Source: Candidatus Dactylopiibacterium carminicum (lineage in GTDB: Bacteria > Pseudomonadota > Gammaproteobacteria > Burkholderiales > Rhodocyclaceae). From it: a DNA stretch of 64,000 bases. Shown here piece after piece: positions 1-8,727 of the stretch. The notes beneath the pieces were generated by a model. That model worked only from the letters and a program-made list of their open reading frames with translations. It was not told the DNA's origin and did no database searches. The stretch spans positions 62,001 through 126,000 of the forward strand of contig NZ_MDUX01000001.1 in the NCBI RefSeq assembly GCF_014736495.1. Reading direction: 5' to 3'. The translations under genes and the position numbers were made by a program. Each line of letters starts with the position of its first letter. The stretch's first letter is position 1.

Positions 1-726
1 GCCTGTGAAGAAGATCGGCACAGCCAGCATGACCACCGGAGCGAGCAGCAGCGAACCCAGCGTGGGAAACAGCTGGCCAAGCTGCAGTGCAACGGTGATC
101 GGCAGGATCATCATGCACAGGCTGAAGCTCAGCATATACACGACGAATGCGCCCAGATTGCGCAGACAGGCAACAAAGCTGAAGAACATGGACTTGAACA
201 ATGCTTGCCGGCGCAGTGCAATCAAGGGGGCCGCAAACCAGCTGGCCATCTCCATGGGCAGGCTGATCACCAGCAGCCAGACCATGAATTGGCTGGTGCC
301 TTCCGGCATGCGGACCACGACGCCGGGTTCATCTCCCAGACTGCCGGTGTCCACCTGTGCCATCGAAAGATCGAGCCCCGCCAGTTGCATGGCGAGCATC
401 GCCGCGATCATGCCGTAGGCCATTCGCAGGGCACCCAGTGCGAGCAAGGCAGGCAGACGAGGGCCAAACGCGCCGAACAACAGGGCTGGCGGTGCGGGCC
501 TGCCGGCGCGAACCGCCATGCAGAGCAGGAACATGCCAACCCCCAGCGCGGGCAGCAGCAGCGGGAACGCGATCTGGCCAAACAGGGGGAAGGTCAGCAG
601 CAGGAGCAGTCCGAGCGTCATGAAGGTCGCCGCGCCCGTCAGGGCCAACGGTGATTGGCGCCACAGGCGCACGCCGGCGACCAGCCAGGTCCAGCCACGC
701 AGCGCGGGCAGCTTTTGCGCCTGCAT
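1..726 (-). CDS. BPSS1780-type integral membrane protein, partial (C-terminus beyond window)
   Basis: This frame stays open for 242 codons from an ATG at 726 to the window edge, so the C-terminus is missing. It is very hydrophobic, with roughly six membrane segments, a Trp-rich start (MQAQKLPALRGWTWL) and short polar loops. The layout resembles the downstream gene at 726-1529, so the two look like tandem paralogues of the betaproteobacterial BPSS1780-type membrane family, whose function is unknown to me. The ATG overlaps the stop of the 726-1529 gene by one base (TGATG), which suggests translational coupling. It is transcribed second in a leftward operon. Confidence 0.75.
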   Translation of the reverse strand, partial: MQAQKLPALRGWTWLVAGVRLWRQSPLALTGAATFMTLGLLLLLTFPLFGQIAFPLLLPALGVGMFLLCMAVRAGRPAPPALLFGAFGPRLPALLALGALRMAYGMIAAMLAMQLAGLDLSMAQVDTGSLGDEPGVVVRMPEGTSQFMVWLLVISLPMEMASWFAAPLIALRRQALFKSMFFSFVACLRNLGAFVVYMLSFSLCMMILPITVALQLGQLFPTLGSLLLAPVVMLAVPIFFTG

Positions 727-1529
727 CACGGATTCTCCAGTGCGGGCAGTGCCGGCACGACGAAAAGATCTTCTGTGGCGGCATGCACTGTGCCGGCCAC
801 CAGTGGAATGTAGACCAGGAAGCCCAGGCCCAGTGGAGCCAGTGCCAGGATCAGCAAAACGTAAAGCAGCAGCCCGAGGATCACGATGGCGGGCAGATTG
901 CGTAAGCCTGCGGTCAGTGCCAGGCGCATGGCGTCGAAGGTGCTAAGGTCATGGCGCATGATCAGCGCGGGTGCGAGCAGCAAGGCCTGCATCATCAGAC
1001 CCCACAGGAACAGCAAGGCCAGCAGCAGGATGCCGAAATCAGCCAGATGGGTGAGCATGCGCTCCAGCAGTTGCTGCAGACCGCCGCCCACCGCCATGCC
1101 GAACAGGCTGACCAGCAGACTGCCACTGATGGCGAGATAGGTCAGCAGATGGATCAAGACCAGCGGCACGGCGTAAAACAGACCTGCCAGCGCGAGCTTG
1201 CCGGGGTGGCGACGGATGCCGGCGAACATGTCTTCCACGCGCGGCGCCTCGCCAGCCTGCTGGCGCATCGCAGCATGCAGCATGCCGCCCAGCAGCAGTG
1301 CCAGCAGCAGGGGCGGGAACACCGGGCCGAGCAGGGGAATGGGGACCAGCAAAGTGCTCAACGCCAGCAGCGAGAAGGCCAGCAGTGCAGTCAGCAGCCA
1401 TTCCACGGGATGCCCGGTAAAGAGTCTCCAGCCGGATTGCAGCCAGAAGAGGCTGCGCAGAGGCAAGACCTTGCGGACGGTCGGGAGGCCGCGAAGATGC
1501 ATGGCGGATGAAACTGCTGGGGTGGGCAT
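726..1529 (-). CDS. BPSS1780-type integral membrane protein
   Basis: About 267 residues with some six hydrophobic helices and the family-like N-terminal pattern of a short basic region followed by SLFWLQSGWRLF. The biochemical role is unknown; membrane location is certain from composition. An in-frame ATG lies further upstream at 1586, but the extension it adds is Arg/Ser/Pro-rich and unlike the family, so the start at 1529 (MPTPAVSS) is preferred; 1502 is also possible. No convincing Shine-Dalgarno is seen at any of these. It is first of a two-gene leftward operon and divergent from the TonB-dependent receptor gene. Confidence 0.78.
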   Translation of the reverse strand: MPTPAVSSAMHLRGLPTVRKVLPLRSLFWLQSGWRLFTGHPVEWLLTALLAFSLLALSTLLVPIPLLGPVFPPLLLALLLGGMLHAAMRQQAGEAPRVEDMFAGIRRHPGKLALAGLFYAVPLVLIHLLTYLAISGSLLVSLFGMAVGGGLQQLLERMLTHLADFGILLLALLFLWGLMMQALLLAPALIMRHDLSTFDAMRLALTAGLRNLPAIVILGLLLYVLLILALAPLGLGFLVYIPLVAGTVHAATEDLFVVPALPALENP

Positions 1530-1614
1530 GTTGGATGGCGGTGAACGGCACGATTCCTGGCGCGCAAGGCTAGCACAGAATGCCACTCACACCGCCCGTG
1601 CGCGTTAGTTGGCA

Positions 1615-1641
1615 TTGCGGGAAATGACCAGCGCTTATAAT
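1615..1641 (+). promoter_or_regulatory. Candidate sigma70 promoter for the TonB-dependent receptor gene
   Basis: A perfect TATAAT (1636-1641) lies 54 bases before the receptor ATG. The best upstream partner is TTGCGG (1615-1620), giving a short 15-base spacer; TTGGCA at 1609 would give 21. The -10 is convincing, the -35 is weak. Confidence 0.4.
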
Positions 1642-1695
1642 CCGCGCTTCTGGACAGCCCTGCTTGCGCGCCGGCCGCGCGGGCGATCTCACGCG

Positions 1696-3720
1696 ATGCC
1701 GACACTGCTTCGTCACATGATTTCCGCCGTTGCCCTGGGGGCGGCCTGTGCGGCCCAGGCTGGTGGCTCGGGGGAAAACAGCTACTTCGCCGAGCTGCCC
1801 ACGGTGCTGACTGTGTCCCGCCTGCCACAGGCGCAGAACGAAGCGCCGGGGGCTGTCACTGTCATTGATCGGGCCCTGATCCGTGCCTTGGGGTATCAGG
1901 ATCTGGCGCGCGTATTGCGTCTGGTGCCCGGCATGCAGGTCGGGCAGGAGCGCGGCAACAGCCAATGGGTCAGTTATCACGGGTTGAGCAGTACCTATCC
2001 GTCAGAGATGCAGGTGCTTATAGATGGGCGTTCGGTGTATTCCCCGTCGACCTTTGGCGGGGTGGACTGGAGTGCCCTGCCGTTGAGTATTGACGAGATC
2101 GATCGTATCGAAGTGGTTCGCGGCAGCAATGCCGTGACCTATGGTGCCAATGCTTTTCTCGGTGTGATCAACATCATCACCCGGCACAGCGCCGAGGCCC
2201 CGGGGGAGCAGGGCGCGGTGACGGCCGGTTCGCGCGGTATCGGTGGTGTGAGCGCTGGACTGTCGCGGGCGGAAGAGGGGCTTGGCTGGCGGCTCAATGC
2301 AGATATTCGTCGCGATGAAGGGTTCGCCGGACTGCACGACGACCATCGCAATGCAACGCTATCCATGCGCAGCGACTATCAGCTCGACGTCCATGACGAA
2401 CTGAGTCTGCGCGTGGCGGCCAGTGGCGGTCGCAAGCAGCTGGGCTATACCGACTCACCATTTGGTGCGAACGATGCACGCGAGGCGCGTTATCGCAATT
2501 ACATCTTGCACGGGGAGTGGCGCCATGCCCGCGCCGAAGGGGGAGAGTGGGCGCTGCGCTATTACCGCAATCAGGATGAGGTGGATGAGGCCTGGGACGC
2601 AACCCTGCCTCCTTATTCGCCGCTGTTTCCCGCCGGGGCTTCGGTGCCACTGAATCGCAACCGGAGCGCAGTGCGCGATCATCTGGAGTTCGAGCAGCGC
2701 TGGCAGCCTGGCGGTGTGAGCCAGGCAGTCTGGGGGGCGGAGTTACGTCGTGACCGTGTGGACGCGCCCTTCCTTTATGCGCAGGGGGCGCCGGGTGATC
2801 AGGATCTCTACCGGCTGTTTGCCAACCATGAATGGAAGTTCGCACCGGGCTGGCAGACCACCACGGGTGCTGCTCTGGAGCAGTACCGGGGCGAACCCCT
2901 GCGCCTAGCGCCACGTGCATTTCTGAATTGGTTGCCCGCCGATGCGCATGCCTGGCGCATCGGTTATGCGCGTGCCTGGCTACAGAAGCCCGTGTTCGAG
3001 CAGCAGGGGGACGTGCGAGCCTACGAGCCGGATAGCGGTGTGCTCATTTCCCATCCTTACGTTGCGAACGGAGATGTCCGCCAGGCACGCATTGACAGCA
3101 TGGAAGTAGGATACCTCGGGCGTTCGCAAGTGCTGGACAGTCGCCTGGACGTGCGGCTGTTTCATGAGCGGATCCGTGACTACATCTATCGTCAGGCGAC
3201 CGCATCCGATCGGTCTCCGCTGCTGGCGACCGAATTGCCGCCTTCACATTACGTGAACCATGACCGGCCTGTGACGCTGACCGGCGTGGAATACCAGCTG
3301 CGGTTGCAGCCCTGGTCGAGCGGGCAGTGGTTGTTGAGCCACACCCTGATCCGGGCGCGCTCTGGCAGTGACGCCATTGATGATCGTGTGGCGCCCTACA
3401 CCGCGAGTTTTACCTGGATGCAAGCCTACCCGCGGGGCTGGTCCAGCACGATGAGCGTGTTGCGCATGGGTCCGCTGGCTGGCGGGGACGGCTTCTCGCC
3501 ACTGGCGGCCTATGTTGCCAAACCGTATACCACCGTGGATTTGCGTCTGGCCTGGGGTGGGAGGGTGGAGCAGAGATCGGTGCAGATCTCGCTGAACGCG
3601 ATCAATCTGGGCGAGCGACACCAGGAAATCGCGGATCGTGCCCAGGAATCCCGCGGCACGTGCTGTCCGGCCAACCGGGTGTCGCCGATGGTCTGGCTGG
3701 GGGTCGAGCTTGGGCTGTAA
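1696..3720 (+). CDS. TonB-dependent outer-membrane receptor
   Basis: A 674-residue receptor. The ATG at 1696 opens a signal peptide (MPTLLRHMISAVALGA, cleavage likely after AAQA); longer in-frame starts would bury it. Residues of roughly 35-150 form the plug domain, with the typical IDRALIRALGYQDLARVLR, VLIDGRSVY and YGANAFLGVINIITR motifs. The remainder is alternating beta-strand sequence expected of the 22-strand barrel. Such proteins import siderophores, cobalamin or other ligands using TonB energy. No ligand can be assigned; no transport gene is adjacent. The C-terminal residue is Leu rather than the usual Phe/Trp, and no clear TonB box is seen. Confidence 0.9.
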   Translation: MPTLLRHMISAVALGAACAAQAGGSGENSYFAELPTVLTVSRLPQAQNEAPGAVTVIDRALIRALGYQDLARVLRLVPGMQVGQERGNSQWVSYHGLSSTYPSEMQVLIDGRSVYSPSTFGGVDWSALPLSIDEIDRIEVVRGSNAVTYGANAFLGVINIITRHSAEAPGEQGAVTAGSRGIGGVSAGLSRAEEGLGWRLNADIRRDEGFAGLHDDHRNATLSMRSDYQLDVHDELSLRVAASGGRKQLGYTDSPFGANDAREARYRNYILHGEWRHARAEGGEWALRYYRNQDEVDEAWDATLPPYSPLFPAGASVPLNRNRSAVRDHLEFEQRWQPGGVSQAVWGAELRRDRVDAPFLYAQGAPGDQDLYRLFANHEWKFAPGWQTTTGAALEQYRGEPLRLAPRAFLNWLPADAHAWRIGYARAWLQKPVFEQQGDVRAYEPDSGVLISHPYVANGDVRQARIDSMEVGYLGRSQVLDSRLDVRLFHERIRDYIYRQATASDRSPLLATELPPSHYVNHDRPVTLTGVEYQLRLQPWSSGQWLLSHTLIRARSGSDAIDDRVAPYTASFTWMQAYPRGWSSTMSVLRMGPLAGGDGFSPLAAYVAKPYTTVDLRLAWGGRVEQRSVQISLNAINLGERHQEIADRAQESRGTCCPANRVSPMVWLGVELGL

Positions 3721-3787
3721 CGCGTCACGCAGGCTTGTCGCCTGAGCTTAGCGCAGGGGCTCGTCCGCTGCCCATCCCGTGCTAGCG

Positions 3788-4567
3788 CTAGCCGGTGGCC
3801 TCGTCGTCCTTGAGCGCGCTTTCCAGCACCATCGAAACCTGCTCCGAGATTTCCGGCAACAGGGTTGCGCGCATATGGGCCGCAGTCTGCACGCGCAGGC
3901 GTTCAGCCAGGCCGGCCAGCTCTCCCGCGATCAATTGCGGCATTTCGCGCGACAACCAGGCATTGACGCTCTGCGCGATCTGCGCATCCAGCTCGATCAG
4001 GCGTTCGCTGATGTGCATCGCCGCGGTTTGCATGGCCTCTTTGCGGGCTTCCTGAAGTGCCGGCCAGTGATTGATCTCCGCTTCCTCGCGCCCTTGCGCG
4101 AGTGCGGCCTGCACGGCCCGCTGCTGCTGCAGGCGGGCCTCCTGCAGCACGTCCGCACGGACGCGCGCGCTGACCTCCTGGATCGCGTGCTCGCGCTCGG
4201 CCGCCATTTCATCGCGTACGCGCGCCATGGCCTCGTTCACCGCCTGTACCACGTCTGCCGCATCTTCCTTCGGTGCGGAAGCCTCGTGACTGGCCGGTTG
4301 GGGGGCTTCCTCCAGATCCAGCGACAGGCTGAAGGCTTCCTGCAGGCGCTGCGGGACCGGTTGGAATGAAGATGCATCGACAGCATCGTCGAGATCGATC
4401 TCGATGGCGTCGGTCAGCTCCGGCAGATCTTCGTCGAGAACGTCTGTCAGCAGGGGGAGCTCCTCCGCGTCCAGACCGACGCCGTCAGGGCGGTTGCGTC
4501 TGATCAGGGCATCGGCCTTGCTCAGCAATTGCCGGTCGATATGTGGATCTTCGCGGGGCGGTTTCAT
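3788..4567 (-). CDS. Conserved hypothetical, acidic N-terminus and long coiled coil
   Basis: 259 residues with no recognised enzymatic motif. Residues 30-65 are strongly acidic (EELPLLTDVLDEDLPEL), followed by a linker and a long Ala/Glu/Arg/Gln-rich helical stretch from about 100 to 255 that looks like a coiled coil. No signal peptide or membrane segment is visible, so it is probably cytoplasmic. Its ATG overlaps the holC stop (ATGA), making it third in a pepA-holC operon. The linkage hints at a housekeeping or replication-associated scaffold role, but that is only inference. Confidence 0.75.
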   Translation of the reverse strand: MKPPREDPHIDRQLLSKADALIRRNRPDGVGLDAEELPLLTDVLDEDLPELTDAIEIDLDDAVDASSFQPVPQRLQEAFSLSLDLEEAPQPASHEASAPKEDAADVVQAVNEAMARVRDEMAAEREHAIQEVSARVRADVLQEARLQQQRAVQAALAQGREEAEINHWPALQEARKEAMQTAAMHISERLIELDAQIAQSVNAWLSREMPQLIAGELAGLAERLRVQTAAHMRATLLPEISEQVSMVLESALKDDEATG

Positions 4568-4992
4568 GAAGCACTCCTACCCAGATCATGGGCCGTGACG
4601 GGGAGATCGAGCGCCTTGTACTGCCGCCAGCGTTGTCGCGCCATGGCACGGTCGGCTTCTGCCTGGCCGACGATCTCGATGAGCATGCCGAAGCTTGAGA
4701 ATTCCGGCGGCAGGTCGGGGGCCAGATTCAACAGGGCATCACTGCAGGCGAGGTCCGTCAGCGACCGGGTGATCAGTACCGGCGTTCGGGCGGCCAGTGG
4801 CGAGTTGGCACGGACGTGCGGTACGAAACTGCCGGGCTGGAAGGTCCAGAGCTGCTCGTCGTAGGCGCGCGCGGTGGTGTCATCCGGCGCGAAGACCACC
4901 AGGCGGTGGCCCTGCGCCACCGCCTTGCTCGTGATCACGCAGGCCGCACGCAGGCGGTCCGGCGCGTTGTGATAGAACTTGACCTCGGTCAC
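4564..4992 (-). CDS. holC: DNA polymerase III subunit chi
   Basis: 142 residues starting VTEVKFYHNAPDRL, the usual chi N-terminus, followed by the helicase-like fold region with VVFAPDDTTARAYDEQLW and FVPHVRA. Chi links the clamp-loader complex (through psi) to single-stranded DNA-binding protein. The start is a GTG overlapping the pepA stop (GTGA), fixing both ends of the junction. The stop in turn overlaps the ATG of the next gene. Position right after pepA is the standard proteobacterial arrangement. Confidence 0.93.
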   Translation of the reverse strand: MTEVKFYHNAPDRLRAACVITSKAVAQGHRLVVFAPDDTTARAYDEQLWTFQPGSFVPHVRANSPLAARTPVLITRSLTDLACSDALLNLAPDLPPEFSSFGMLIEIVGQAEADRAMARQRWRQYKALDLPVTAHDLGRSAS

Positions 4993-6473
4993 TGCCCCGC
5001 CTGCCGGATCAGGAACTCGGCCAGCAGCGGCACCGGCCGGCCGGTCGCTCCCTTGTCCGCACCACTCTTCCAGGCCGTACCGGCGATATCCAGGTGAGCC
5101 CATCTGTAGGCCTTGGCGAAGCGCGACAGGAAGCAGGCGGCGGTTATGCTGCCTGCCGGACGGCCACCGATGTTGGCGAGGTCGGCGAAGTTGCTTTTGA
5201 GCTGTTCCTGGTATTCGTCGAACAGCGGCAGTTGCCAGGCGCGGTCGCCGGCAGCGCGCCCTGCCGTGAGCAGTTCGGCGGCCAGCGCGTCGTCGTTGGC
5301 GAGCAGACCACTGGTGTGGTGGCCCAGTGCAATGATGCATGCGCCGGTCAGCGTGGCGATGTCGATCACGCAGGCGGGTTTGTAGCGTTCGGCGTAGGTC
5401 AGGGCATCGCACAGGATCAGACGGCCTTCGGCGTCCGTGTTGAGGATTTCGATGGTCTGGCCGGAGAGCGAGGTGACCACGTCGCCAGGCTTCACCGCGG
5501 TGCCGCTGGGTAGATTCTCGGTGGCAGGGATGAGGCCGACGAGGTTGATGGGCAGCCCCAACTTGGCGACGGTGCGGAAGATCCCCAGCACGGAGGCTGC
5601 GCCGCACATGTCGAACTTCATCTCGTCCATGGCTTCGCCGGGTTTGAGCGAGATGCCGCCGGAGTCGAAGGTCACGCCCTTGCCGACTAGCACGATGGGC
5701 GCGGCCTTGGCCTTGCCGCCCTTGTACTCGAGCGTGATGAAGCGCGGCTCTTCCTGCGTGCCTTGTGCCACGGCGAGGAAGCTGCCCATGCCCAGTTCCT
5801 CGATCCCCTGGCGGTCATACACCTTGAGCTTGAGCTTGTACTCGTGCGCCAGGCTCTTGGCGGTATCTGCCAGTGTGGCGGGCGTGCAGTAATTGGCGGG
5901 CAGGTTGCCCAGATCGCGCGTGAGCGCCTGGCCGGCCGCAATCGCTACGCCCTGTTCCAGCGCTGTGCGTAGCTCGGCCGCCGGCTTTGCGTCGAACAGG
6001 AAGTTCAGTTCGACGGGGGAGCGGGGCTTGTTCTCGACCTTTCCCCGGATTGCATCAAAGCGGTAGGTCGCATCGACCAGACTCTGCGCGGCCAGACGCA
6101 GGCCTGTGGCCGCGTCCGTGAGGGCTGCGGGCAGCGCACCGCAGCAGATCGAGGCAGATGTCACCTTGTTGCCGGCGATCCATTTGCCGATGGCGGCCAA
6201 ACTGCTGCGCAGGAGCTGCGGCTGCAGCGCCTCGGCAGCACCGAGGCTCACCACGAGTACGCGCTCTGCCGGAACGCCGGGCAGGGCAGGGATGGAGAGC
6301 AGGCTGCCAGTCTTGTCATCCAGATCGCGCTTGACGAGTTTTTCGAGCAGACCGCCGCTGGCCGTGTCGACGGCAGTGAATTGTGCGCTAGCCGGTTGTC
6401 CGACCAGATGCAGCAAGACGAGGCAGGGGGTACGCAGCTTCTCGGGGGCGGAGGCTTTTATGCTAAATTCCAT
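4989..6473 (-). CDS. pepA: Cytosol (leucyl) aminopeptidase
   Basis: 494 residues, normal for the M17 family. The C-terminal catalytic half carries the metal and active-site motifs GKGVTFDSGGISLKP and, at residues 345-352, the NTDAEGRL signature. It removes N-terminal residues from peptides using two metal ions; in some bacteria PepA also binds DNA. It heads the leftward operon pepA-holC-coiled-coil protein and is divergent from lptF, as in many proteobacteria. A good promoter lies 52-82 bases upstream of its ATG. Confidence 0.96.
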   Translation of the reverse strand: MEFSIKASAPEKLRTPCLVLLHLVGQPASAQFTAVDTASGGLLEKLVKRDLDDKTGSLLSIPALPGVPAERVLVVSLGAAEALQPQLLRSSLAAIGKWIAGNKVTSASICCGALPAALTDAATGLRLAAQSLVDATYRFDAIRGKVENKPRSPVELNFLFDAKPAAELRTALEQGVAIAAGQALTRDLGNLPANYCTPATLADTAKSLAHEYKLKLKVYDRQGIEELGMGSFLAVAQGTQEEPRFITLEYKGGKAKAAPIVLVGKGVTFDSGGISLKPGEAMDEMKFDMCGAASVLGIFRTVAKLGLPINLVGLIPATENLPSGTAVKPGDVVTSLSGQTIEILNTDAEGRLILCDALTYAERYKPACVIDIATLTGACIIALGHHTSGLLANDDALAAELLTAGRAAGDRAWQLPLFDEYQEQLKSNFADLANIGGRPAGSITAACFLSRFAKAYRWAHLDIAGTAWKSGADKGATGRPVPLLAEFLIRQAGQ

Positions 6474-6525
6474 GGCTTCTTCCAGGTCGAAAACACAGGT
6501 GGCGGCATGCGCCGACGGAGCGGTG

Positions 6526-6555
6526 ATTATCCTCGTTGCGTTGCGTTGTCGTCAA
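6526..6555 (-). promoter_or_regulatory. Sigma70-type promoter for pepA
   Basis: Read on the minus strand, TTGACG (6555-6550) and GATAAT (6531-6526) are separated by 18 bases. The elements lie in the pepA-lptF intergenic region and point into pepA, leaving a leader of about 45 bases. Confidence 0.55.
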
Positions 6556-6571
6556 AGCAGGCTCCCGCTCC

Positions 6572-7645
6572 ATGATCTTCAAACGCGCAGCGCTGCGCGA
6601 ATTCACGGCTACAGCGGTGGCAGTGTTCGTGGCGCTCTTTTTCATTCTGGTTACCGTGATCCTGGTGCGTCTGCTCTCGCAGGCCGCCGGCGGGCGCCTG
6701 CCGCCCGATGCCGTACTGGCGCTGATCGGGTTCTCTACCCTCAATCATCTGCCGGTGGTCCTGGCGCTGTCTTCATTCATTGCGGTGCTGCTGACGCTGT
6801 CGCGCAGCTATCGTGACTCCGAGATGGTGGTGTGGTTCTCCTCGGGGCTCTCCTTGCTGGCCTGGATCCGGCCGGTGCTGCAATTCATGTTGCCGCTGGT
6901 TGCGCTGGTGGCCGCCCTGTCTCTGTTCCTGTCGCCCTGGGCGCAGGGCAAGGCGCAGGAGTACCGCAAGCGTCTGGAGGGGCGCGACGAGGTTTCACGG
7001 GTGGCACCGGGCTCTTTCCGTGAGTCTTCGGGAGGCCGGCGGGTTTTCTTTGTCGAATCTGTCGATCCTGCCCAAGGGCGAGTGCACAAGGTGTTCATCC
7101 ATTCCGTCGCGCCTGACAAGCAGGATGTGACCGTGGCCAGTGAAGGCTTCATGGAAACGAAGCCGAACGGAGACCGTTTCGTCACCCTTGCGGATGGTCG
7201 CCGTTATGAGGGAACTCCAGGCACGGCCAGCTATCGGGTGATGGAGTTCGAGCGTTATTCCGTACGGATCGAGCCCAGGGAGGTCGGCGCAGCCGAATCC
7301 ACGCCGAAGACGCAGAGTACGGCCAGCTTGCTGCTCATGCCTGGTGCGGCCAGTAGCGGCGAGTTGGTGTGGCGTCTCGGGTTGCCGCTGGCGACCCTGA
7401 TCCTGGCCTTGCTGGCCATTCCCCTGGCGTTCGTGAATCCGCGCGGCGGGCGTACCAACAATCTGGTATTCGCGATCCTGGCCTTCTCGATCTATTTCAA
7501 CTTCCTTGGCATCTCGCAGAGCTGGGTTTCCAAGGGACGCCTGGGCGTCTGGAGCGGCGGGCTCGGTATCCATCTGGTGATGCTGTTGCTGCTTCTGGTG
7601 CTTTTCCTCTGGCGCATGCGCCCTCACCTGCGATTCAACCGATGA
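6572..7645 (+). CDS. lptF: LPS export ABC transporter permease LptF
   Basis: 357 residues with the YjgP/YjgQ permease layout: transmembrane helices near residues 12-35, 50-75 and 95-120, a periplasmic beta-jellyroll region of about 150 residues (RRVFFVESVD, MEFERYSVRI), then three C-terminal helices. LptF and LptG with ATPase LptB extract LPS from the inner membrane and pass it to the Lpt bridge. ATG at 6572 (MIFKRAALREF) is preferred over a GTG-like extension at 6536 because homologues start here. The stop overlaps the lptG start (ATGA). Confidence 0.95.
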   Translation: MIFKRAALREFTATAVAVFVALFFILVTVILVRLLSQAAGGRLPPDAVLALIGFSTLNHLPVVLALSSFIAVLLTLSRSYRDSEMVVWFSSGLSLLAWIRPVLQFMLPLVALVAALSLFLSPWAQGKAQEYRKRLEGRDEVSRVAPGSFRESSGGRRVFFVESVDPAQGRVHKVFIHSVAPDKQDVTVASEGFMETKPNGDRFVTLADGRRYEGTPGTASYRVMEFERYSVRIEPREVGAAESTPKTQSTASLLLMPGAASSGELVWRLGLPLATLILALLAIPLAFVNPRGGRTNNLVFAILAFSIYFNFLGISQSWVSKGRLGVWSGGLGIHLVMLLLLLVLFLWRMRPHLRFNR

Positions 7646-8715
7646 AGATTGCCCGCGCGTATCTGCGCCGCGAGATCCTGGCGGCCGTGGCGATGGTGTT
7701 GCTGGCCTTCCTGTGCCTGTTCGCCTTCTTTGATTTCCTGGCCGAGCTTGAGGATCTCGGGCGCGGTGACTACCGCCTGAAGCACTCCCTGATCTTCGTG
7801 CTGTTGTCCATTCCCAGTCGGGCTTACGAAGTCATGCCCATCGCCGTGCTGATCGGCTCGCTGTATGCGCTGACGCAGTTTGCACGCAACTCCGAGCTAA
7901 CCGTGCTGCGCGCCGCCGGGGTGTCGACCATGGGGCTGATGCTGACGCTGATGCAGATCGGTGTGATCTTTGTGGCGAGCACTTACGTGCTTGGCGAGTA
8001 TGTGGCGCCGCCACTCGAGCGTGTGGCGCAGAAATGGCGCCTGCGCAGCCTGAATTCCACCGTACGCAACGATCTGAGCAGCGGGGTGTGGCTGCGTGAC
8101 GGACGTCTGTTCGTGAATGTGCAGCGGGTGAGTGCGGACAGCGGCCTGGAAGGTGTGAAGATCTTCGACTTCGATACCGACTACAAGCTCACCAGCATCA
8201 ATGTGGCAGAGCGGGGCGAGTACTCGCCGCAGCAGGGCTGGCTGTTGAGCGGAGTCACGCAGACGCGCTTTCTCGGTGATCGCACTGAACTGCTGCAGAT
8301 GCCGGAGTTGCGCTGGGCCTCCGAGCTCACGCCGGAGATGATCAGCGTGGTGATGGTCAATCCGGAGCGCATGTCGATTGCCCGGCTCTATGAGTACACC
8401 CGGTTCCTGGCGGCAAACGCGCAGCGCAGCGGCCGTTACGAAGTGGCGTTGTGGAAGAAGCTGGCCTACCCGTTCGTGTCGTTGGTGATGATGGGCTTGG
8501 CCCTGCCGTTTGCGCTGGGCAACCAGCGCTCGGTGAACGTTGGCGCACGGGTGCTGACCGGCGTGATGCTGGGCATCGGCTTCTATCTGCTCAATGCACT
8601 GTTCTCGAATCTTGGCGTGATTAACAACTGGCCGGCCCTGATGAGTGCGATCACGCCAAGCGTTTTCTTCCTGTTGCTGGCTGTCGCGCTGATGTGGATG
8701 GTGGATCGGCGCTAG
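7642..8715 (+). CDS. lptG: LPS export ABC transporter permease LptG
   Basis: 357 residues, paralogous in layout to LptF: N-terminal helices with YLRREIL, a central periplasmic domain (residues about 130-265), and C-terminal helices with the family segment KLAYPFVSLVMMGLALPFA. It partners LptF in the LptB2FGC complex. The ATG at 7642 overlaps the lptF stop codon, so the pair is translationally coupled. It converges on the RDD-family gene with only 12 bases between stop codons and no evident terminator. Confidence 0.95.
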   Translation: MKIARAYLRREILAAVAMVLLAFLCLFAFFDFLAELEDLGRGDYRLKHSLIFVLLSIPSRAYEVMPIAVLIGSLYALTQFARNSELTVLRAAGVSTMGLMLTLMQIGVIFVASTYVLGEYVAPPLERVAQKWRLRSLNSTVRNDLSSGVWLRDGRLFVNVQRVSADSGLEGVKIFDFDTDYKLTSINVAERGEYSPQQGWLLSGVTQTRFLGDRTELLQMPELRWASELTPEMISVVMVNPERMSIARLYEYTRFLAANAQRSGRYEVALWKKLAYPFVSLVMMGLALPFALGNQRSVNVGARVLTGVMLGIGFYLLNALFSNLGVINNWPALMSAITPSVFFLLLAVALMWMVDRR

Positions 8716-8727
8716 CGGCGCTCACGA

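Noticed and set aside
3781..3792. Perfect palindrome GCTAGCGCTAGC
   Set aside because: It overlaps the stop codon of the coiled-coil gene, is short and has no second copy noticed; not enough to call a site.
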